This document shows, piece by piece, positions 1 through 7,117 of a stretch of 15,637 nt of DNA. Below the pieces are notes generated by a model that saw only the letters and a list, made by a program, of their open reading frames with translations, did not search any database and was not told the origin of the DNA. The DNA comes from Syntrophaceae bacterium UBA6078. GTDB lineage: Bacteria > Desulfobacterota > Syntrophia > Syntrophales > UBA2210. The stretch is from the NCBI GenBank assembly GCA_002428735.1, contig DIXO01000008.1, forward strand, positions 1 through 15,637, in the 5' to 3' direction. A program made the translations under genes and the position numbers. Numbering within the stretch: position 1 is the first letter of the stretch; the number at the start of each line of letters is the position of its first letter.

Positions 1-22
1 ATCAGTTTTTCAACGGCCTGTT
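1..22. repeat. Left copy of terminal inverted repeat
   Basis: The first 22 bases are the exact reverse complement of bases 15613-15634. The shared core reads cagtttttcaacggcctg. Identity stops at base 23 (a here, c in the other copy read on the opposite strand). There is no transposase and no other mobile-element hallmark, so I read it as a dispersed intergenic repeat at which the assembly stopped rather than a transposon end. The sequence match is certain; the interpretation is inference. Confidence 0.9.
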
Positions 23-51
23 AGAGCGACTTTAAGAGGAAGATCATCCAT

Positions 52-543
52 ATGATCACAGCAAAGGGATTGGAAAATCTGTTTGAGATCATGAAAATTA
101 TGGCCGCCACCGAGCGGCTCATTGGCGATTTTTATCGGGCATGCGCTGAAAAGTGGGAAGAAGATCGGCCATTCTGGTCCCACATCGCGGAGGAAGAAGA
201 ACAGCACGCCCGGTATATCGAAAGGATGGCTGCAATTATTGCCGAGAAGCCGGAGCGTTTTGAAATCGGAAGACCCTTCAGCCAGGCGGCTGCCCAAACG
301 GTCATGAAGGGTATCAAAGAAAATATGAACCGTCTTGAAGAAGGGGCGATCAGGCGGGAGAGGCTGCTGTTCATAACACGGGACATGGAACACTCTATTA
401 TGGAAAAAAATTACGGTGAGATCGTCAAGACATCGGATCATGAGTATCTGGCTCTGGTAAGAGAAATTGTGGAAGAGACAGCCAGACACCGGAGTAGTAT
501 CGATGAGCGCATCCAGATAATGAAAGCCAGGGGCACACTATGA
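52..543 (+). CDS. Ferritin-like / rubrerythrin-like protein
   Basis: A 163-residue all-helical protein of the ferritin-like superfamily. Visible motifs are Glu21 in helix 1, Glu49-x-x-His52 (in EEEEQH) in helix 2, Glu113-His114 in helix 3 and His146 in helix 4. Rubrerythrin-type diiron centres normally use two ExxH motifs; here the second would be Thr143-x-x-His146, so one expected glutamate ligand is missing unless Glu142 takes its place. No C-terminal rubredoxin domain (no CxxC pairs) is present. The ATG follows a GAGGAAG ribosome binding site by about 9 bp. The stop overlaps the next ATG by 4 bp (ATGA), so it is probably translationally coupled to the PAS-cyclase. A role in iron, oxygen or peroxide handling or sensing is inferred from the family; the exact activity is unknown. 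Confidence 0.8.
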   Translation: MITAKGLENLFEIMKIMAATERLIGDFYRACAEKWEEDRPFWSHIAEEEEQHARYIERMAAIIAEKPERFEIGRPFSQAAAQTVMKGIKENMNRLEEGAIRRERLLFITRDMEHSIMEKNYGEIVKTSDHEYLALVREIVEETARHRSSIDERIQIMKARGTL

Positions 544-1742
544 GCCGGATCCTGACCATCGAAGACCTCAGCCGCCGTGATAACCAGTTGAGCGCCGTTC
601 TGGACAGCCTCTATGACGGGGTCTATATCGTGGACAAAAACCGGCGGATTCTTTTCTGGAATCGGGGGGCCGAGAAGATCACCGGCTACAGCGCCGATGA
701 AGTGGCGGGGCGTCGCTGCTCCGCAAACATCCTGAATCATATCGATTCGGACGGCACCCTCTTATGCCGGAGCGCCTGCCCCCTGCTCAAGGCGATTCAA
801 ACCGGGCAGGAGATCGAGGCCAAGGTCTACCCCCTTCATAAGGACGGCAGACGATTTCCTACCCTCACTCATGTCGCCCCCATCCGGGATGAAAGGGGGA
901 AAATCATCGCCGGCATCGAGATATTCCGTGACATCACACTGGAAGAAGATTTCCGCCACCTCCAGGAAAAGTTCAGCGCACTCATTAAGAAATATGTCTC
1001 TGCCGCCACCTTTGATGAAGTCATGACGCAGGCCCGGGTCGGCGGTGACGAAAACCCCTCTCTGAAGGATGTAACGGTGCTCTTTATTGATATCGTCGGA
1101 TTTACCGCCTATTCCGAGACCAGATCCCCGGCTGAGGTGGTCTTGATGCTGAACGAGGTCTTCGGAATATGCGAAGTGATTATCCGTACGTATCACGGGG
1201 ATATCGACAAATACATGGGTGACAGCGTCATGGCCGTATTTATCGACGCCAACGACGCCATCGAAGCGGCTGTCCGCATCCTCGACAAAACACTGGTCCA
1301 GATGAACACCCATCGACGCGAACAGGGTCTGGAGCCCGTCCATATCCGCATCGGCATCAACAGTGGTCATGTGATCCGCGGCAATGTGGGATCGGCGGAA
1401 CGGAAGGACCTGACGGTGATCGGCGATACGGTCAACGCGGCCTCCCGTATTCAGAGTATGACAGATCCCGATACAATCGCCATTTCCGAGGCGACCTATG
1501 GGCGTCTGCATGCGGAAAACGCCGCCCTGTTTACTTTCCTGCGGAAGGTGACGGTTAAAGGCAAGGAACAGCCGATCCCGATTTTTCAATACCGCCATGG
1601 GAACCGGGAATCTCAAGTAGTGATGCCGGGCATTGTACACTTCATAAAGGGCCATACTGTTGATGGAGAAGTTTCGCAATTTCCGAGAATACCATTGGCC
1701 TCTGTATCGGCCGGCAACTGGCAGAAGAGCAGAATTTCTTAA
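540..1742 (+). CDS. PAS domain-class III adenylate cyclase
   Basis: A 400-residue signalling protein. Residues ~12-135 form a PAS sensor domain (LDSLYDGVYIVDKNRRILFWN, then GAEKITGYSADEVAG). Residues ~172-350 form a class III nucleotidyl cyclase domain. Metal-binding aspartates are Asp184 (LFIDIVGFT) and Asp228 (KYMGDSVMAVF); transition-state residues are Asn299 and Arg303 (GDTVNAASRI). Substrate-selecting residues are Lys224 and Thr292, the pair expected for ATP, so cAMP is the likely product. No transmembrane segment is evident, so it should be cytoplasmic. The PAS domain carries Cys60, Cys76 and Cys80, a cysteine set seen in some PAS proteins and a candidate cofactor or redox site. Residues ~355-400 are a tail of unknown role. 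The 4-bp overlap with the ferritin-like gene suggests that protein feeds or modulates the sensor; this is inference. Confidence 0.92.
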   Translation: MSRILTIEDLSRRDNQLSAVLDSLYDGVYIVDKNRRILFWNRGAEKITGYSADEVAGRRCSANILNHIDSDGTLLCRSACPLLKAIQTGQEIEAKVYPLHKDGRRFPTLTHVAPIRDERGKIIAGIEIFRDITLEEDFRHLQEKFSALIKKYVSAATFDEVMTQARVGGDENPSLKDVTVLFIDIVGFTAYSETRSPAEVVLMLNEVFGICEVIIRTYHGDIDKYMGDSVMAVFIDANDAIEAAVRILDKTLVQMNTHRREQGLEPVHIRIGINSGHVIRGNVGSAERKDLTVIGDTVNAASRIQSMTDPDTIAISEATYGRLHAENAALFTFLRKVTVKGKEQPIPIFQYRHGNRESQVVMPGIVHFIKGHTVDGEVSQFPRIPLASVSAGNWQKSRIS

Positions 1743-1921
1743 GACGGTCCCCTGAAAGCAGGTCTGCGATCATTCATTGTCTGTCTTGTTATGGAATCGA
1801 CTCTCTTCCCATCCTCCGTTCCTGCGATTTGTCCCCTTGTCTGTTTTCCCGACACATGGTAAGGACAGATTATTCCATCGGCTTGGACGGAGCCGGCGTG
1901 CCATAACAAGGAAGTGGTGCC

Positions 1922-2860
1922 ATGATACACGAATGCGGCAATAACCTTTTTCTTATCGATCTCGACCAGCCCAGAGAGGGATTCAGGCATTTCATCAGCA
2001 GCTGGATTCTTCTCGAAAAGGGCGGAGCCGTTCTCGTCGATACCGGCCCCCGTTCGACCATCCCCGTTTTGAAAAAGGCCCTCAAGGAACTGGGGATTAC
2101 GACAATAGGGTACATCCTTCTAACGCATATCCATATCGATCACGCCGGGGGAACGGGACTCTTGATGGACGACTACCCTGAGGCGCAAGTTATCTGCCAT
2201 CCAAAAGGCATTCAGCACATGGTGCAACCGGAGAGACTCTGGAAATCATCGCAGCAAGTGCTGGGCCCCCTGGCGGAGCTTTACGGAGAAATCGCTCCGA
2301 TTCCCCCGGAGCGTATCGCCTTTCAGGACATCGTTGAACTGGAAAGCGGACCGGTGAGGGTACTGCAAACACCGGGGCATGCGCCCCATCATCTATCTTT
2401 CCTCGCAGGGGACTACCTCTTCGCGGGCGAGGTCGCGGGCGTAACCTGCCCCTTGGAAGGGGGATTATATCTTCGTCCCGCCACGCCCCCCGTCTTCGAT
2501 CTGGAAACACAGATGCGATCGCTTGAAAAGGTCGCTTCGCTCGATATCTCCACCGTCTGCCTCGGCCACTACGGCATCAGGCATGACCCTCAATCGCTGT
2601 TAAGTCATGCCAAGGCCCAGATACCACGGTGGCTCGGCATTATGGAAACGCACCTCCGGGAGAAAAGCGAGGACTTCGAAGAGATTGTCTTCAAAGAGCT
2701 GCTGGCTCAGGACCCCTGCATGCAGGGCTACCACCTTCTGCCGGAAGACATAAGGACGAGAGAACGGGACTTCATCTCCAACAGCATCCGCGGCATGAAA
2801 GGATATCTCGTGAAAACAATCCCCATCAAAGGAAACATGAAGCCTGCCCGGGCTCAATGA
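1922..2860 (+). CDS. MBL-fold metallo-hydrolase
   Basis: A 312-residue protein of the metallo-beta-lactamase superfamily (glyoxalase II/COG0491-like). The zinc or iron signature H69-x-H71-x-D73-H74 lies in LLTHIHIDHAGG, with further ligands His153 (TPGHAPHH) and His216 (LGHYG). The bridging acidic residue, normally Asp in a 'GD' motif, appears to be Glu170 in LFAGEVAG. Two strands precede the core (WILLEKGGAVLVDTGP), as is usual. A C-terminal helical extension (~230-300) makes it longer than a minimal glyoxalase II-like enzyme. The ATG has an aaggaag sequence about 8 bp upstream. It lies 179 bp after the cyclase, so it may be transcribed separately. Substrate is unknown; hydrolysis of a thioester, lactone or phosphoester is possible for the family. 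Confidence 0.85.
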   Translation: MIHECGNNLFLIDLDQPREGFRHFISSWILLEKGGAVLVDTGPRSTIPVLKKALKELGITTIGYILLTHIHIDHAGGTGLLMDDYPEAQVICHPKGIQHMVQPERLWKSSQQVLGPLAELYGEIAPIPPERIAFQDIVELESGPVRVLQTPGHAPHHLSFLAGDYLFAGEVAGVTCPLEGGLYLRPATPPVFDLETQMRSLEKVASLDISTVCLGHYGIRHDPQSLLSHAKAQIPRWLGIMETHLREKSEDFEEIVFKELLAQDPCMQGYHLLPEDIRTRERDFISNSIRGMKGYLVKTIPIKGNMKPARAQ

Positions 2861-2920
2861 TATAGAAAACGTGTGGTCAGAGTCAGACATTGAGACGATG
2901 CTGTCTGAAAGCCTTATTGC

Positions 2921-2949
2921 TTGTATTATTTATCAGTGAAGAATATATT
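2921..2949 (+). promoter_or_regulatory. Candidate sigma-70-type promoter for the VOC gene
   Basis: TTGTAT (2921-2926) and TATATT (2944-2949) are separated by 17 bp. Transcription would begin near 2956, 33 bp before the chosen ATG at 2989. This agrees with rejecting the longer reading frame that starts at 2890. Assigned by eye only. Confidence 0.45.
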
Positions 2950-2988
2950 CAGGCTTATCATGATAATAACCTTAAAAAAGGAGGCGTT

Positions 2989-3474
2989 ATGGCAAAAGTT
3001 GTCAGAATCAACCACGTTGCGTTTGCAGTGAAAAATATGGATGAGGCAATCAGATCCGCTGTGGAGAACCTCGGGGGTGAACTGATGCTGAAATTCGAAT
3101 GCACTGACAAGAATTACAAGGGAGCGTGTATTCAACTCGGCGAGAGTATTATCAGCGTCCTTGAACCAACCGATGACAGCAGTTTTATTGCTCAGCACAT
3201 CCAGGCTAAAGGGGTTGGCGTTCAGCACATCGGTCTCGAAATAGATAATCTCGAAGAGTATGTTGCCCATTTGGAAAAACAGGGGGTCAAAGTCGATAAA
3301 AGTCAGTTGAAAGATGAGGAATATCCTGAGGCTCTTGTCGGTCCAAAAACGGGAAATGGCGTCGTTCTTCAACTGACACAATGGAAGGGGGGACATTTCG
3401 ACGTTTCTCCGGAGGGTAAAGAGCGACTCAGGCAGAAGTACCTTACTGCCGATAATCTGCGCGTGCTGGAATAA
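2989..3474 (+). CDS. VOC-fold protein, methylmalonyl-CoA epimerase-like
   Basis: A 161-residue protein with two beta-alpha-beta-beta-beta units of the vicinal oxygen chelate fold (INHVAFAVKNMDEAI; GVGVQHIGLEIDNLEEYV). Length and spacing fit methylmalonyl-CoA epimerase. By alignment from memory, the four metal positions of that family (His, Gln/Glu, His, Glu) correspond to His9, Ser56 (IISVLEP instead of IELLEP), His80 and Gln128 (VVLQLTQ instead of VLLELTQ). Two ligands are therefore non-standard, and epimerase activity should not be assumed. I chose the ATG at 2989 because AAAGGAGG lies directly upstream with good spacing; the frame stays open back to 2890, but that stretch precedes the likely transcription start. 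No mutase or carboxylase gene of propionate metabolism lies nearby. Confidence 0.78.
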   Translation: MAKVVRINHVAFAVKNMDEAIRSAVENLGGELMLKFECTDKNYKGACIQLGESIISVLEPTDDSSFIAQHIQAKGVGVQHIGLEIDNLEEYVAHLEKQGVKVDKSQLKDEEYPEALVGPKTGNGVVLQLTQWKGGHFDVSPEGKERLRQKYLTADNLRVLE

Positions 3475-3601
3475 TCGCCATTGCAAGCGCTTCCTCTTGC
3501 CTTTTGGAGAAAGGTTATTTTTCAAATGAAACAGGAAGGCTGTCTATAGCATAAAAATCACCGGTATTTTTTAATCTACATGCAAAAGGAGAAATGGTAT
3601 C

Positions 3602-4039
3602 ATGAAAAAGTTCTCATTCTTTATTGTTTTTGCGTTTTGTCTGGCATCTCTGCATATAACTGCCCTCGCCGACGAACCAGCAAAAGAACAAACGGAAGCG
3701 GTAAAACGCGAGAAAAAGGTTGAGCTCGATCGCTTCAAACAGGAGCGAGAGCAGGCGCTGGAGGAGCGTAAACGTGCCGATGAAACGCAAAGAGAAGAGG
3801 CCAAAGAAAACAAAGAAAAAACAAGGGAAGAAATGAAGGCCCGCAAGACATCCGAAAAGGAAAGCAGAAAAGAGGAAGCACAGAAACAGCGGGAAGAGAA
3901 AAAGCGCTACGGAGAAGAGCAAAGGGAACAGAGTAAGAAATATAAAGAAACGGAAAAAGAAGCAAAGCAGTCTCGCGAAGCATATGGAAAGGAATCAGGA
4001 AAGCAGGGCAAAGGGGATAACGGCAAAGGAAAGAAATAG
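3602..4039 (+). CDS. Exported Lys/Glu-rich helical protein
   Basis: A 145-residue protein not assigned to a family. Residues 1-23 form a Sec signal peptide (MKK, hydrophobic core, cleavage after ALA). The mature part from Asp24 consists almost entirely of Lys, Glu, Arg and Gln, with few hydrophobic residues, and ends in a Gly/Lys-rich tail (GKQGKGDNGKGKK). It is probably a long single helix or charged coiled coil in the periplasm or at the surface, basic at its end. GGAG lies 10 bp before the ATG, so translation is credible. Low-complexity composition makes database similarity unreliable. A role as a spacer, polyanion binder or envelope-associated factor is speculation. Confidence 0.7.
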   Translation: MKKFSFFIVFAFCLASLHITALADEPAKEQTEAVKREKKVELDRFKQEREQALEERKRADETQREEAKENKEKTREEMKARKTSEKESRKEEAQKQREEKKRYGEEQREQSKKYKETEKEAKQSREAYGKESGKQGKGDNGKGKK

Positions 4040-4207
4040 GATAGCGAAAGCTATTCCATCCACTGATCTAATATCTCCGCCACTTCAAGATGCACGGGAG
4101 CTACTGATATGGTTGAGGATATCGGTGAAGAGTGATTCCGGCCGCTGTGCTTTAGCTTTTTTATGACTCGGCCCGATAGAGGCTCTGTCCCCAATCAACA
4201 GTTCATC

Positions 4208-4852
4208 TCAAGGGAATCCGGTGTCATCCTCGGGGCGGAGCCAGGAACGTTTGTCCCGGCCCCAGATCTTTGAAGTGCGCTCGGTGATAAAGTCCAACGG
4301 AAGGTCGGCGAAGTAGCCGTAATGCTCGAGATATTCTATATACGGGCTCCCGTCCAGCGCCCTATCCGGCAGCATGGCATCGTGTTGACCGTCAAATTCC
4401 ACCACCGGCACACCCACCCGCGCACAAAGGGCCACGTCAAAGGTGGCGGCGGCCGAAACCCAGCGCTCGTCGAGAAAAAACTGATTGTATCCGTGACCGG
4501 GGAACTCGTTTCGTCCCAAACGGGCCTGAAGGGCCGGGGGTATGCGATGGTTGCGGATCCGCGCAAGTGCCAGTCGCGAGGGAACGCCACAGGCACGTGC
4601 CAGGGCGCACAGCAAAACGGCCTTCTGAACGCAGTATCCCTTCTTAGACTCCAGTATAAAGGAAGCCCGGAAATCATCCGGGTGCATGGAGATCATAAAG
4701 AGATTATAGGGAATCTGGTCGCGTACAAAGGTAAAGAGACGAAGTATTTTGTCACGCCCCGAAGTCGCATCTCCCGCGAGTTCATCAGCCTTGGCCTTAA
4801 TCAGCGGAAGTTCTGCTTCTATAGCCGCAGTAGCCTGCAAATATTCAATCAT
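4208..4852 (-). CDS. Transglutaminase-like domain protein
   Basis: A 214-residue protein of the transglutaminase/protease-like superfamily. The Cys-His-Asp triad can be placed: Cys74 in KKGYCVQKAVLLCALARACG, His120 in FPGHGYNQFFLDERW and Asp139 in AAATFDVA. Bacterial members act as cysteine proteases or amidases or have unknown function. It has no signal peptide, so it is predicted cytoplasmic. I chose the ATG at 4852 because GGAGG lies 9 bp upstream; an in-frame TTG at 4867 overlaps that ribosome binding site and is unlikely. A candidate promoter lies at 4911-4937. The gene is 276 bp downstream of the LUD gene on the same strand but with its own promoter, so joint function is not implied. 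Confidence 0.85.
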   Translation of the reverse strand: MIEYLQATAAIEAELPLIKAKADELAGDATSGRDKILRLFTFVRDQIPYNLFMISMHPDDFRASFILESKKGYCVQKAVLLCALARACGVPSRLALARIRNHRIPPALQARLGRNEFPGHGYNQFFLDERWVSAAATFDVALCARVGVPVVEFDGQHDAMLPDRALDGSPYIEYLEHYGYFADLPLDFITERTSKIWGRDKRSWLRPEDDTGFP

Positions 4853-4910
4853 CAATCGTTCCTCCAATCTCCGGTAACAGTCTTAGGGGTATTATTCTCT
4901 GCTTCGGAAC

Positions 4911-4937
4911 AGTATAAGGGGGAGGGTTGTTTGTCAA
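4911..4937 (-). promoter_or_regulatory. Candidate promoter for the transglutaminase-like gene
   Basis: On the minus strand a perfect TTGACA (4932-4937) is followed by TATACT (4911-4916) after 15 bp, or by the poorer TACTGT after 17 bp. The ATG lies about 60 bp downstream. The spacing of the better -10 is shorter than optimal, hence moderate confidence. Confidence 0.45.
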
Positions 4938-5128
4938 TGAAGAATCCTATCAGACTGCAAGAGTTGTTTTGCTGCTCGGCAAACCTTAAGTTCCTCCCTT
5001 TCACAAACTGGGTACTGAATTTACAACGTACCACATCTTATCTCCAGTGACTGAGATATCCACTTATGTACTTGATAAATAAGTAAAATAGAGTTTTCAT
5101 CATCGCAAGCTCGCCACCACGATGAGTT

Positions 5129-5839
5129 CTACAGGCCCAGCCTTTCACCTACAATAACCACATGAAAGCAATCCTTTCGGGGAGGGTTGGCGCCTTCGAT
5201 AATAGTTGTGTATCGGCATATCCGCCAGGAATGATTACAATCAACGCATATCCCTGTCTTTGCGCAGGGAAGTTCAAGAAAGTCAGGATGGTGGTGCTTC
5301 AGGCCATGCCTTATGGCGTTAATGGGAGCGCATACCCCCTTTATACGGGTTATGGCTTCCTCCACATTTTTTACAATCTTATTTGCCCCCACAACGACAA
5401 TCACCTTTCTGGGCCCGAATATCATGGGTGCCACTCGGTTACCATGCGCATCGATGTTCACCAATTTCCCGTCCATGGTAACCGCGTTGGTACCGATGAT
5501 GTACACATCCGACAAGAGCACCCTCCTCATGAGTTCCTGTCTTTCATCCCCGCTGAAAACCAGCTTTCCATCATCGTCCCTTACAAACGGGTTAAGAACT
5601 TCGTTTTTCCCTCTTTTTCTGAGAGCTGAGAAGACTCCGACCTGGAGCAGAGTCATCGAATCGGCAGTTCCAACCACTGCCCCTTCGGGGATCATCTTCA
5701 TAACCATCGAACATGCTTGCTTAATATTGTTCGCAAAACAAGCGTTTATCCCCTTTCTGGTAAAATTCTGTATTATGCGATTTGCCAGTTTTTCGTAATA
5801 GTTGCCCTCTTCAAGCTGAATATTCAAATCTGCATCCAC
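5129..5839 (-). CDS. LUD-domain (DUF162) protein
   Basis: A 236-residue protein of the LUD (lactate utilization) domain family, also called DUF162. Typical stretches are GTADSMTLLQVGVFSALR, IIGTNAVTMDGKLVNIDAHG and GPRKVIVVVGANKIV. Near the C-terminus Cys192, Cys198, Cys201 and Cys208 (CAKTGICVDC and WRIC) form a conserved cluster that could bind a metal. Family members include LutB/LutC parts of L-lactate oxidation and many stand-alone proteins of unknown role; no lutA, ferredoxin-like or lactate permease gene lies next to it here. The likely start is the GTG at 5839, 8 bp after a strong GGAGG; an in-frame GTG at 5848 overlaps that GGAGG. The domain call is secure; the substrate is not. Confidence 0.88.
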   Translation of the reverse strand: MDADLNIQLEEGNYYEKLANRIIQNFTRKGINACFANNIKQACSMVMKMIPEGAVVGTADSMTLLQVGVFSALRKRGKNEVLNPFVRDDDGKLVFSGDERQELMRRVLLSDVYIIGTNAVTMDGKLVNIDAHGNRVAPMIFGPRKVIVVVGANKIVKNVEEAITRIKGVCAPINAIRHGLKHHHPDFLELPCAKTGICVDCNHSWRICRYTTIIEGANPPRKDCFHVVIVGERLGL

Positions 5840-6063
5840 CGGTTTCACCTCCTGTATAAAATGTTGATTAAATCACTTCTCATCACAGGGGAACCTTCTT
5901 TCTCTTTCGACAATAGCCTTCAGGCCGTCCCGTTCAGCCTCCCGCAGGGGTATACGAAAAGTGATCTGCGGCCTGTTAAACGACCCCACGCGCGTTTACG
6001 CGTATATCCAAAAGGAGACCGTGAGCAATGATCGACTGCTTGCGCCTGCCCATCCCGCCTCCC

Positions 6064-6267
6064 TCACTCTTCCCGCCGCGATACGGACAGACTATGGAGG
6101 GACCACCCGATAACTACCCCTGTGGCCAGGACGAAGAACATCAACAGCGCCCGGGACATGGACAAGGTCCAGAACAAAAACCGTATGTCGATAACCGTGA
6201 CGTTCTGTATGATAAAGATTACGACCAGACCGGCCAGGATAAGGCAAATAATCAGTTTCGCGTTCAT
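6064..6267 (-). CDS. LapA-like small membrane protein (DUF1049)
   Basis: A 67-residue protein with two transmembrane helices (about residues 4-21 and 39-60) and a short basic C-terminal end (VSRREE). The pattern LVVIFIIQNVTVIDIRFLFW followed by a second helix with GVVIGW is characteristic of the lipopolysaccharide assembly protein A domain (DUF1049). In Escherichia coli LapA with LapB controls LPS synthesis; this protein lacks the longer C-terminal region and no LapB-like TPR protein is beside it, so the same role is only possible. It is the last gene of a four-gene minus-strand run, 36 bp after the DUF4197 gene. AAAGGA lies about 10 bp before the ATG. Confidence 0.8.
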   Translation of the reverse strand: MNAKLIICLILAGLVVIFIIQNVTVIDIRFLFWTLSMSRALLMFFVLATGVVIGWSLHSLSVSRREE

Positions 6268-6303
6268 TGTGAATCATTCCTTTCTGGAGATTTCTCATCC
6301 GGT

Positions 6304-7071
6304 CTATTTGCTCCCGAATACCCTCTTGAGCAGTTCCGTGGTGCGCTTGGCGGGATCCCGGCGGATTGCCGCCTCTTCCATCGCCATGTAGTGAAAGATT
6401 CCATCCATTCCCTTCTCGACTACATACCCATTCAGGTCTGCTTTCACTTCCGGCATAAGGGGAATGGATCGATATTTCTTCATAATGCCCTCGTAGGCCT
6501 GCACCGCCCCAACCTTTGAGAGGCTGCTCTTGACGACAGGGTACATGTCCCGCGCGAGAGAGGGGGACATCTTATCGCGGAAATACCGGGTAGCCGCATC
6601 CTCTGCCCCGTTATAGATCGCTTGTGCGTCATCGAAGGTCATCTCTGCGATTGCCTGACGGAAGAGTTCCTTCGCCTTGGGGACAGCCGCCTCCGCGGCC
6701 CGGTTGAGTTTCAGCTCCAGATCCTTGAGCGAATCGGCCATGCCGATCTTCCCCAGTGCTGATTTTACAGTCTCCAGCTTTTTCGGCAGGGGGATATGAA
6801 CGGCAGGGTCTGTATTGAATCCATCCACCGCTCCCAGACGGGAGACCACACGCTCCGAACCGACACGCAAGGCGTCCTGGAGCCCGGCGGTGATCTCTTC
6901 AACGGTGAGACCCGTCTTCTGGCCGACTCCTCCGAAGGTCTTCAGAAGACTGCCCCCTTTCTCCAGCCAGCCATGTGCTGCCCGGGCTGACCCGACTGCC
7001 AGAAAAACCACGGCTAGTAGAATAACCGTCATACCGGCTGGGCGACACCGTGCACATTTCAAGGGCATCAT
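6304..7071 (-). CDS. Exported DUF4197 family protein
   Basis: A 255-residue protein matching the DUF4197 family from recognisable stretches (GLQDALRVGSERVVSRLG, NRAAEAAVPKAKELFRQAI, ATRYFRDKMSPSL, and the C-terminal MDGIFHYMAMEEAAIRRDP). The N-terminus is a signal peptide (hydrophobic segment about 14-27, likely cleavage after SARA, residue 31), so it is periplasmic or envelope-associated. The function of the family is unknown. I chose the ATG at 7071 because GGAGG lies 7 bp upstream; the reading frame stays open to 7149, overlapping the channel gene, but has no comparable site. It is 46 bp after the potassium channel gene and probably in the same transcript. Confidence 0.87.
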   Translation of the reverse strand: MMPLKCARCRPAGMTVILLAVVFLAVGSARAAHGWLEKGGSLLKTFGGVGQKTGLTVEEITAGLQDALRVGSERVVSRLGAVDGFNTDPAVHIPLPKKLETVKSALGKIGMADSLKDLELKLNRAAEAAVPKAKELFRQAIAEMTFDDAQAIYNGAEDAATRYFRDKMSPSLARDMYPVVKSSLSKVGAVQAYEGIMKKYRSIPLMPEVKADLNGYVVEKGMDGIFHYMAMEEAAIRRDPAKRTTELLKRVFGSK

Positions 7072-7117
7072 ATAGATACCTCCATTTCTTCGCGGGCGGT
7101 TTCCGCCATACGATCCA

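Noticed and set aside
762..1679. Minus-strand open frame of 305 codons opposite the cyclase
   Set aside because: It is the antisense shadow of a gene with complete catalytic motifs; its translation shows no recognisable domain.
4034..4060. Small hairpin ATAGC-GAAA-GCTAT right after the charged protein gene
   Set aside because: Only a 5-bp stem and no following T run; too weak to call a terminator.
5863..5876. TTGATTAAATCAC resembling an FNR box upstream of the LUD gene
   Set aside because: The spacer is 3 bp, not the 4 bp of an FNR site, and no promoter with suitable spacing is visible.
5717..6031. Plus-strand open frame of 104 codons across the LUD gene 5' end and upstream region
   Set aside because: Half of it is antisense to the LUD gene, and it has no ribosome binding site; the C-terminal part is too short to judge as a remnant.
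6028..6519. Plus-strand open frame of 163 codons preceded by AAAGGAG
   Set aside because: It is antisense to the LapA-like and DUF4197 genes, which have clear family signatures, and its translation is rich in Pro, His and Gln without domain features. The ribosome-site match is probably chance.
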